A stretch of DNA of 64,000 nucleotides from an uncultured Planctomycetales bacterium. GTDB lineage: Bacteria > Planctomycetota > Planctomycetia > Pirellulales > S012-138. The stretch is from NCBI GenBank assembly GCA_937982665.1, contig CALJLD010000085.1, forward strand, positions 1 through 64,000, in the 5' to 3' direction. Under the pieces are notes generated by a model. That model did not search any database. It was not told the DNA's origin and saw only the letters and a list, made by a program, of their open reading frames with translations. Below are positions 54,998 through 62,048 of this stretch, one piece after another. Numbering within the stretch: the first letter of the stretch is position 1; every line of letters begins with the position of its first letter. A program made the translations under genes and the position numbers.

Positions 54998-55201
54998 CGA
55001 GAATATCTCCCGGCAAACTGGGACGAAACTCCCCGTCTCCGGGGGAAACTTCCGAGTCTAATTCATCGCTGCCAGGGCCGAAAGGACGACAAATCGATCA
55101 AAATGTGCGAAACGTCTCCCGCGGCCCCATGGCTTGTGTACTGGTCGAGAGGTTCGCGGTTAGAATTCCGGGCTGATCGCACAAATCCTGGGGAGCGTGA
55201 C

Positions 55202-55747
55202 ATGATTCGCTGGTTTATCCACCGTCAGATTGACCGCCAAGAGAAGATCCTGGGGGAGTCATTGGACTACGCCAGGCATATCTTGGACACGTCTTTGAAG
55301 GCGTTCATGAAGTTCGCCAAGATCATGCCGTTCGCGGCATATCGGCGAAAGCTGCCTGCGGACGCCGCGAGTATTGCACACCTGGTGGCAGCGCGAGATG
55401 AAGATTGCGGCACATGCGTGCAAATCGCCATCAATGTGGCCATTGCCGAGGGCATCAACCCTGATTGGCTGCAAGCGGCCTTGGATGACCGACCTGACGA
55501 TTTGCCGGCCGAACTGGCTGAAGTGTACCGCTTTGCCGATCATGTGGTCCGCAACACGGGCCAAGAAAGCGAACTACGGGAAACCCTGCGGGAACGCTAC
55601 GGCGACGAAGCTTTGATTGAACTGGCCTTGGCCATCTCGGGATCGCGCGTCTATCCGATGGTCAAGCGCGTGCTGGGCTACGCCAAGAGTTGTGCCGTGG
55701 CGAAGCCGCATGTGCCGGGCAAGGAGTTGAGTTCGGCAGCCAATTGA
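55202..55747 (+). CDS. Carboxymuconolactone decarboxylase / AhpD-like protein
   Basis: From ATG 55202 (ribosome site GGGAG) the protein has 181 residues, all helical. The redox pair lies in DEDCGTCVQIAINVAIAEG near residues 67-85: the CxxC of the AhpD/CMD family. LAEVYRFADHVVRN and LALAISGSRVYPMVKRVLGY follow. These proteins act as peroxidase reductants or decarboxylases. The open frame extends far upstream through argB antisense; that part is not real. It does not have an obvious AhpC partner. Confidence 0.88.
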   Translation: MIRWFIHRQIDRQEKILGESLDYARHILDTSLKAFMKFAKIMPFAAYRRKLPADAASIAHLVAARDEDCGTCVQIAINVAIAEGINPDWLQAALDDRPDDLPAELAEVYRFADHVVRNTGQESELRETLRERYGDEALIELALAISGSRVYPMVKRVLGYAKSCAVAKPHVPGKELSSAAN

Positions 55748-55817
55748 ATGGGGCCATTGGATTGGCTCATGCGATAGTACCTATGAGAACGCACGCTCTT
55801 CACGAGGCGAATCCATA

Positions 55818-56747
55818 ATGAACGCTACGATCATGGTCTTGATGTTGGCCACATGCGGCCAAGCTGGTCATTTTCAATCAGGCGAGGCGAAAACGGCCAT
55901 GATGACCGTGCGACGGAACATCCCTTACGTGCAGCCTCGGCACGACCGACAGACCTTGGATGTCTATTTACCGGCTGATGCAAAGGACCTGCCGGTGATG
56001 ATTTGGATCCATGGCGGCGGTTGGAGGGCGGGAAGCAAATCCAATGTGCAAGTCAAACCGCAGGCGTTTGTTGACAAGGGATTCATTTTCGTCTCTGTCG
56101 AGTATCGCCTTGTTCCGGAGGTGACGGTCAAAGAAATGGCTGGCGACATCGCCGCGGCGATCAAGTTTGTTCACGCTCGGGTGGGCAATCATGGGGGCAA
56201 CCCTGAACAACTGTTTGTGGCCGGGCACTCCGCCGGTGCGCACCTGGCCGCGTTGGTTTGCACGGACGAATCGTATTTGCAAGCACAAGGGCTAAGCCTG
56301 GCGAACATTCGCGGCTGCATTCCCGTGGATACTGCTGCTTACGATGTCAATCGACAGATTGAATCACTCGGACCGCTGCGGGCGCGAACTTACACAACGG
56401 CATTTGGAACGGACGAAACCATTCGTACGGACCTTTCGCCGATCGTGCATGTTAAGAAAGCCCACGACGAGAATCAGGTTGGAGCCGATTCAAGTTCAGC
56501 GGAGGACAAGACCAAACAGAAGCAGATGCCTGCATTCTTGCTGCTGCACGTGGCTTCTCGGGAAGATTCCACACAGCAATCACGAGACTTTGCCAAAGTT
56601 CTTACCAACGCAGGTTGCAAGGCAAAGGTGGTAGGCGGCGAAAACAAGACGCACGCGTCGATCAACCGAGAACTCGGCAAGCCAGATGATGCCGTCACGC
56701 AGGCTGTCTTCAAATTCCTAGAGAACTTGACGACTGGCAAGGAGTGA
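55818..56747 (+). CDS. Exported alpha/beta-hydrolase (esterase/acetyl-esterase type)
   Basis: This 309-residue protein has a short hydrophobic leader (NATIMVLMLATCGQAG). The hydrolase fold shows the oxyanion-hole motif MIWIHGGGWRAGSK near residue 60 and the nucleophile Ser in FVAGHSAGAHLAAL near residue 140. The acid and His are expected in the C-terminal third (HVASREDSTQ; KTHASINREL). The family (BD-FAE-like) includes feruloyl and acetyl-xylan esterases. It is 70 bp behind the AhpD-like gene on the same strand. Confidence 0.88.
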   Translation: MNATIMVLMLATCGQAGHFQSGEAKTAMMTVRRNIPYVQPRHDRQTLDVYLPADAKDLPVMIWIHGGGWRAGSKSNVQVKPQAFVDKGFIFVSVEYRLVPEVTVKEMAGDIAAAIKFVHARVGNHGGNPEQLFVAGHSAGAHLAALVCTDESYLQAQGLSLANIRGCIPVDTAAYDVNRQIESLGPLRARTYTTAFGTDETIRTDLSPIVHVKKAHDENQVGADSSSAEDKTKQKQMPAFLLLHVASREDSTQQSRDFAKVLTNAGCKAKVVGGENKTHASINRELGKPDDAVTQAVFKFLENLTTGKE

Positions 56748-56869
56748 CGGAGTGCACTGGCCAAACCCAGTGCTTGAAGCCTGGTGCTTGGCAATCGCGC
56801 ATCTGAGCGAAACACACACGGCGCAACCACATGCGTTCGTGGTGAAGCTTGTGGCCGCCCCGGCAAGTG

Positions 56870-58360
56870 TTAATGCTCGTCCGTGCCCATCAGCTTCTCT
56901 TCAACCTTATCCGCTTGCCAGGCAATGGACGCGATCATGCGTCCGGCGGACATGGCGTCAATGGCCGTGGCGAGCATGTTCGCCTGAATGGCCACCATGT
57001 CTCCGCCGCTGTGTGGAACAACCGCGAAAGCGCCATAGACCAGGCGGCTGTTGTATTTGAGCAGCTTCATGGCGTTGCCATCGGTTGCTGGTCCGCAGAT
57101 GGAGCGGATGGAAACCATGGCGTCGCCCTCTTCGTCCTGCTTGTCAAAATCGACTTCAACGACTTGCTTGCGAAGCGAGCCGATCGGCACCGTGATGTTG
57201 AGTCGATTGCCTGAACTTTCGACCTTGTAGCCGGCGGTTTCGGCCACGGAAGCGATCACCGACTTAATGTCAACGTTGGCCGCCTGAGGGGATGGTCCCT
57301 CCAAGTCATCAAAGGCGGCTGCGGCCGCTGCGCCGGCTGCTGCAAGCCCTCCGCCGGCTGCTCCGCCTGCTGGAGGGGCAATCGGAGGAGGAGTGGGTGC
57401 ACCGCCGCCTCCCTGTCCCGGTTGTTGTCCGCCACCAGGTTGTCCGCCGCCTGGTTGACCACCGCCGGGCTGTCCACCAACTGGCGGAGGTCCGCCGGCG
57501 GGATTGAATTGTTGGCCGTGCATGGCTTGGTTGATCATGCCTGGCATCATCATGCCGAATCCGGCTCCCATGCCCATACCCATGGCTCCACCGGCTCCGC
57601 CTCCCTCTTGCTCAGCCATCTTGGTCATGCTTTGAGCAGCCTGATATTGCAGGAAGGCGTTGAGGTTGCCAATCGCGCCCATGGATGCGCGTTGGTCGAT
57701 CGCCTTTTGCACTTCTTCCGGCGGCGTGATGGCATTGATGAAGAAGTCGACAAGTTCCAAACCGTACTTGCCAAACTCTTCAGAGACTTTGGCCCTAGTG
57801 CCGGAGGCGATTTCGTCATACTTGGCCGCCAGGTCGAGAATGCTGATCCCCAGCGTACCGAGCAGATCGGTCATGCGCGCAACAACCAGATCACGCAAGA
57901 ACGATGCGACTTCGTCCGTCGTGTATTTGCCTTGCGAGCCAACCAGTTCATTCAGCAGCAGCTTGCCATCAATGCAGCGGAAGGAGAACTTCCCGAAGCT
58001 GCGAAGCCGCACCATGCCGAATTCCGAGTCACGGAATGTGATGGGCTGGCGGGTGCCCCACTTCTGATCCAGGAAGGTCTGCTTGCCAACGAAATAGACC
58101 TGCGATTGGAACGGAGACTTCTCCCACGGGATGGTCAAGATCCGCGTGAGGATGGGAATGTTCTGCGTGGTCAGCGTGTATCGGCCAGGGCCGAAGGCGT
58201 CCATCGCTTTGCCATCGCGAAAGAAGATGGCTTCCTGCTGTTCATGGACGATGAGCTGAGCGCCATACTTGATATCAGCCGAGCCTTGCGGCGGGATACG
58301 ATGGACGAGCGAGTTGTTGGCTTCGTCAAAATATTGCAGGACTTCTAAGCGGATGCCCAT
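56870..58360 (-). CDS. SPFH-domain protein with Gly/Pro-rich linker and YbjN-like C-terminal domain
   Basis: This 496-residue protein starts with an SPFH/virion-core-like domain ([52 protein letters not shown]; about 1-240). A Gly/Met-rich region and a long Pro/Gly/Gln linker ([19 protein letters not shown]; about 255-345) follow. The C-terminal domain ([40 protein letters not shown]) resembles YbjN or type-III-secretion-chaperone folds. Usual relatives end in a zinc ribbon instead. There is no signal peptide. It shares an operon with the coiled-coil gene 71 bp upstream and probably forms a membrane-associated scaffold. Confidence 0.88.
   Translation of the reverse strand: MGIRLEVLQYFDEANNSLVHRIPPQGSADIKYGAQLIVHEQQEAIFFRDGKAMDAFGPGRYTLTTQNIPILTRILTIPWEKSPFQSQVYFVGKQTFLDQKWGTRQPITFRDSEFGMVRLRSFGKFSFRCIDGKLLLNELVGSQGKYTTDEVASFLRDLVVARMTDLLGTLGISILDLAAKYDEIASGTRAKVSEEFGKYGLELVDFFINAITPPEEVQKAIDQRASMGAIGNLNAFLQYQAAQSMTKMAEQEGGGAGGAMGMGMGAGFGMMMPGMINQAMHGQQFNPAGGPPPVGGQPGGGQPGGGQPGGGQQPGQGGGGAPTPPPIAPPAGGAAGGGLAAAGAAAAAAFDDLEGPSPQAANVDIKSVIASVAETAGYKVESSGNRLNITVPIGSLRKQVVEVDFDKQDEEGDAMVSIRSICGPATDGNAMKLLKYNSRLVYGAFAVVPHSGGDMVAIQANMLATAIDAMSAGRMIASIAWQADKVEEKLMGTDEH
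57300..57500. repeat. Low-complexity Gly/Pro/Gln linker coding repeats
   Basis: The DNA of the SPFH-protein linker is a minisatellite-like run of near-repeats encoding PGGGQ on the minus strand. It lies inside the gene and is likely to vary in length between strains. Confidence 0.6.
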
Positions 58361-58431
58361 AGTGATTCTCTGCTAGAAAATGGACGCGTGATTTGTGGGA
58401 GCGACGGGAGCGGCGTATGGGGTGGTTGCCG

Positions 58432-58947
58432 CTATGCGAGACCCTTGAGGATTTCCGCGCGGTCATCAAAGCGAACTTCCACCTGGTCAACTTGGGCCAT
58501 CAAGTTCTCCAGCTCGCTGCGGACGGCGGCCTCGTCACTCTTTTGAGGGAGCCGCTCGACGGCTTCGGCAAATGCCTCGACGTCTTTCATGATTGCCATG
58601 TCGTGTTCGTAAACGCGGTCAAGCGTTGACTCGTCAACCTGGACGAGGTCAAAGAATCCGCTGTAACCATTCATCGCGCCGGAAATCTTACCGATCAACT
58701 TATCGATCCGGCCACGCAGCCGGTCACAAAGCGGCAAAGCGTCTAACTGCGCTTTGTCCACAAGCGTGCGCGAAACGCTATCGATTCCGGCTTTGCAACG
58801 CTGGAGGCGCTCGGCCAGCCATTGGCGTTGCAAGGCATCGCTATCGCGGCGGTATTCCTTTTCCAGATAGCCACGGAAGCCGGGAATGTAACGCAGGATC
58901 GACTCGATCCAGCCGCGTTCTTTGAAATGATCTTTAGGCTCTGGCAT
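58432..58947 (-). CDS. Coiled-coil protein of unknown function, partner of the SPFH protein
   Basis: This 171-residue protein is almost entirely helical: HFKERGWIESILRYIPGFRG at the start, then YRRDSDALQRQWLAERLQRC, IDKLIGKISGAMNGYSGFFD and EAFAEAVERLPQKSDEAAVR. There is no signal peptide or membrane segment. No family name comes to mind. Its position just upstream of the SPFH gene (71 bp, same strand) suggests that the two proteins work together, perhaps as scaffold and regulator. Confidence 0.78.
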   Translation of the reverse strand: MPEPKDHFKERGWIESILRYIPGFRGYLEKEYRRDSDALQRQWLAERLQRCKAGIDSVSRTLVDKAQLDALPLCDRLRGRIDKLIGKISGAMNGYSGFFDLVQVDESTLDRVYEHDMAIMKDVEAFAEAVERLPQKSDEAAVRSELENLMAQVDQVEVRFDDRAEILKGLA

Positions 58948-59361
58948 GGGGGATTCCTTGGGGGAGTGCGCGGTAGTCTCGTACGAAACTCCGAAAACGC
59001 GCTGGAATCAAAATGCGCGGTGAATTGGCAACGGATTTGATGCTGGAAATGGTGCTGGAAACGGATTTGCGGACTATGGGGTCGGAGCTAGTGAGTTTGG
59101 AGCCTCACGGCTCTCGCAAGCAACCCGACAGCGTATTCGCGACGTTTCCAGTGATCTTTCGAGAAATCTGTTGTACCGCATCCCGGATTTGCATGCACCC
59201 TGTTTCATTCAGTTCCTGGGGGAATTCCGACGCAATCACAAGCTTTGCCGATGACGACCGTACGGCGGTTTGGCGAAGGGGGCCAATTGCAGAGCCGACA
59301 AGTTGGAATATTATGAATTCAGGTTGGGCACGGCTTCCTCTGCATCACCGCTTTTCTCCCC
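58948..59361. other. Divergent intergenic region, nothing recognised
   Basis: About 410 bp between the coiled-coil gene and plsC. A 147-codon frame at 59013 runs into plsC in another frame and lacks homology character. No repeat seen. Confidence 0.4.
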
Positions 59362-60045
59362 ATGGATCAACGTTCTTGGGCGAACCGCACCTGGTATCGC
59401 TTTTGCCGGTGGGTTTGTCGTGTGGTTTCCGTGCTGTGTTTCCGTTTTCGCTTTGATGGCGCGGATCATTTTCCCGCGGAAGGGGGAGCACTTGTACTCT
59501 CCAACCATCAGAGTTTTTTGGACCCGGCGTTTGTGGGCCAGTGCCACACGCGGCGGATGAACTTTGTCGCCCGCACTACGCTCAGCAAGTCCCTGATTTT
59601 TCGATTGGTGGCCGGCCCTTTGGACCCCATACCGATTGATCGCGAAGGCATCGGGCTGGGGGGAATCAAAGAGATGCTCAAGCGCGCGAAGCGCGGCGAG
59701 ATTGTTGTCTTGTTCCCTGAAGGCACACGAACCAAAGACGGCGAGTTGGGCGAACTCAAACCGGGCTTTGCAGCGCTGTGCAAACGGGCCAAACTGCCGA
59801 TCATCCCCGCGGCACTGGATGGCGCCTTCCAAGCATGGCCGAGGGGCAAGATGCTGCCTCGCAGGGGAATTGTGCAGATGGAATATGGCGAGCCGATTCC
59901 GCCGGATGTTTATGCCGACTGGGACGACGAGCGGCTTGTGGAAGAAGTCCGTGCGAGGATTGGCGCCTGCCTTGCCAAAGCACAGCGGATTCGCGCGATG
60001 CGCGGAACGCGCCCGAGCAGCGTTGCCACCAACGGCAGTGCCTGA
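59362..60045 (+). CDS. plsC: 1-acyl-sn-glycerol-3-phosphate acyltransferase
   Basis: PlsC adds the second acyl chain to lysophosphatidic acid. The 227-residue protein has the catalytic NHQSFLDP (the Nx4D box, near residue 52) and the acceptor-binding FPEGTRTKDGELGELKPGFA. The N-terminal hydrophobic stretch (YRFCRWVCRVVSVLCFRFRF) should sit in the membrane. PIIPAALDGAF and PIPPDVY follow as in the family. The mcsA gene starts 88 bp downstream; the two are on the same strand but probably not functionally linked. Confidence 0.94.
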   Translation: MDQRSWANRTWYRFCRWVCRVVSVLCFRFRFDGADHFPAEGGALVLSNHQSFLDPAFVGQCHTRRMNFVARTTLSKSLIFRLVAGPLDPIPIDREGIGLGGIKEMLKRAKRGEIVVLFPEGTRTKDGELGELKPGFAALCKRAKLPIIPAALDGAFQAWPRGKMLPRRGIVQMEYGEPIPPDVYADWDDERLVEEVRARIGACLAKAQRIRAMRGTRPSSVATNGSA

Positions 60046-60133
60046 GGAGTGAACGCAGCTGACTTGACCAAACGCTTGTAATGCCAAAGAATCTCTTGCA
60101 GAGATTGAATTCCTCCGCCGACAATTCACTGCT

Positions 60134-60688
60134 ATGAAGTGCCAATACTGCGATCGCACAGCCACGCTGCACATTACGGAGCTTGTTGACGGCAAGGCCA
60201 CTGAGTTGCACTTGTGCAAGGAACATGCGCAAGAGTATTTGACGCAAGCGGACGCAGGCGGCACGCCGTCGATTGGAGCCCCCAGTGCGCTCTCGCAGCA
60301 TTTGACCGTTGGCAATACGGAGGAAGACCTCAAACGGCTGGATCAGAAGGTATGCCCGGTGTGTGGGATTTCCTTCTATGAGTTTCGCAATTCTGGACGG
60401 CTGGGCTGCCCGAATGACTATGAATGTTTTCAGCAAGAATTAGAGGGCTTGCTGCTTAACATTCATGGCGAGACCAAGCACGTGGGCAAACGGCCAAGCT
60501 CCGGAGCTCCGGACTTGTCATCTCATACGCAAGTCATCCAGATGCGTCGACAGCTCACGGAAGCTGTCAGCGAGGAAAACTACGAGCTTGCATCGCAACT
60601 TCGCGACGAAATCCGCGACTTGCAGGCGGCATTTCGTCGGCAGCGTTCCGGCGGTGGCCAGGATGAGGGGGCTGACGCGGGGCAGTAG
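60134..60688 (+). CDS. mcsA: McsA-like zinc-finger protein with UVR motif
   Basis: McsA is the activator of the McsB arginine kinase. The 184-residue protein starts MKCQYCDRTATLHITELVDG with a first CxxC pair and LHLCKEH with a third ligand. VCPVCGISFYEFRNSGRLGC then provides the second zinc site. The UVR motif MRRQLTEAVSEENYELASQL follows near residue 140. This is the usual McsA order. mcsB follows after 184 bp. CtsR and ClpC, the usual Firmicutes neighbours, are missing. Confidence 0.92.
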   Translation: MKCQYCDRTATLHITELVDGKATELHLCKEHAQEYLTQADAGGTPSIGAPSALSQHLTVGNTEEDLKRLDQKVCPVCGISFYEFRNSGRLGCPNDYECFQQELEGLLLNIHGETKHVGKRPSSGAPDLSSHTQVIQMRRQLTEAVSEENYELASQLRDEIRDLQAAFRRQRSGGGQDEGADAGQ

Positions 60689-60872
60689 GTGTGCTTATCA
60701 AAGCAGCAGCACGGATGAATTAGGTGACAGCTTGCAGCCTGGGTTGCTCTGATCTCGATCGTCATCGACGTTTGTGGTTTTTCGCGGCAGTGTGATACGC
60801 CAATTTGCGTCGCCAGCGTCTTAACGAAATCGGGTCGTCGGGTACAATTCTGTCAGGCGTGCTCCGCAAGGG

Positions 60873-62024
60873 ATGGTTCGCGGGGACTTGCCGATTTCTG
60901 ACCTTTTGCGGATCGATTTTGTGGATATCAGCGACCTGGCGCAAACGAGCGGAGAATGGCTGCGCGGCGGCGGGCCGGAATCGGATATCGTGATCAGCAG
61001 CCGCATTCGCCTGGCACGGAATCTGGCCGAATATCCGTTTGTCAATCAAGCAGGTCCCATCGAGCGCCACGAGATTGAGAATACGCTCAAAGATGCCATC
61101 AGCGGGATCAGTGGCAACAAGCTGGAATATTTCAGCGTTGATGAGTTCTCGCCGTTGGACAGGCAGTTCCTGGTAGAACGCCAGCTCATCAGTCGTGAAC
61201 ATGCCGAAAGCGAAGGCGCCCGCGGCGTGGCGATTGATCCAAGCGAACGCGTCAGCTTGATGGTCAATGAAGAAGACCATCTGCGCATTCAAGTCATGCA
61301 CAGCGGCTTAGACTTGGAATCGGCCTGGAAAGAGATCTCTCGGATTGATGATGAGATTGAGAAGCAGGTCACGTATGCGTTTGATGACCGTCTAGGTTAT
61401 TTGACCGCTTGCCCGACAAACGCTGGTACGGGATTGCGCGTGAGCGTGATGTTGCACCTGCCGGCGGTGGCATTGACGGAACAGGTCGAAAAGATCTTTC
61501 GTAGCCTGCAGAAGATTAGTGTGGCTGTCCGCGGGTTGTATGGTGAGGGCTCACAGCCTGCCGGGGACTTCTATCAAATCAGCAATCAAATCACGTTGGG
61601 TCGTGATGAGACGAACTTGATCGACACCGTTGCTGATGTTGTGCCGACAATCATCGAATACGAGCGGAAGGCCCGCGAATACCTGCAAGAGGAGAAGAAA
61701 GAAGTTCTGCATGATCGCATCAGCCGTGCGTACGGGATTTTGCGGAACGCACAGACCATCACGTCTGAGGAAACGATGCATTATCTTTCCCGCGTGCGGA
61801 TGGGCATCAACATGGGGCTGATCAAAGACTTGCGAATCCCGACTGTGAACGAACTGTTCATCTATACGCAGCCTGCCCATTTGCAAAAGCTCAGCGGCAG
61901 TGAGATGAACAGCGCCAACCGCAATATTGAGCGGGCTCGCTATCTGCGCGAACACCTGGACGGCAGCGGATCTGATAACGGAGGATCCACCGGCGGTTCA
62001 GGAAATGGCGGCAGCCTGGCTTGA
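60873..62024 (+). CDS. mcsB: Protein-arginine kinase McsB
   Basis: McsB phosphorylates arginine residues on proteins, marking them for ClpCP in Firmicutes. The 383-residue protein belongs to the guanido-kinase family: DIVISSRIRLARNLAEYPF (ATP site), VSLMVNEEDHLRIQVM, and the signature CPTNAGTGLRVSVMLHLP with the catalytic Cys. The C-terminal region NELFIYTQPAHLQKL is also conserved. ATG 60873 has a poor ribosome site. A GTG at 60921, giving an N-terminus VDISDLAQTSGEWLRG like that of homologues, is a real alternative. The tail is Gly/Ser-rich. Confidence 0.94.
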   Translation: MVRGDLPISDLLRIDFVDISDLAQTSGEWLRGGGPESDIVISSRIRLARNLAEYPFVNQAGPIERHEIENTLKDAISGISGNKLEYFSVDEFSPLDRQFLVERQLISREHAESEGARGVAIDPSERVSLMVNEEDHLRIQVMHSGLDLESAWKEISRIDDEIEKQVTYAFDDRLGYLTACPTNAGTGLRVSVMLHLPAVALTEQVEKIFRSLQKISVAVRGLYGEGSQPAGDFYQISNQITLGRDETNLIDTVADVVPTIIEYERKAREYLQEEKKEVLHDRISRAYGILRNAQTITSEETMHYLSRVRMGINMGLIKDLRIPTVNELFIYTQPAHLQKLSGSEMNSANRNIERARYLREHLDGSGSDNGGSTGGSGNGGSLA

Positions 62025-62048
62025 TACCGCAGCTTTCTTTACGGATTG

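Noticed and set aside
54179..55201. Long plus-strand frame leading into the AhpD-like gene
   Set aside because: It is antisense to argB. Only the part from ATG 55202, with a ribosome site and CMD homology, is real.
57300..57500. CRISPR-like repeats
   Set aside because: The repeats encode a Gly/Pro/Gln linker in frame, have no equal spacers and vary by codon.
59013..59456. 147-codon frame upstream of plsC
   Set aside because: It overlaps the plsC start in another frame and shows no protein-like pattern.
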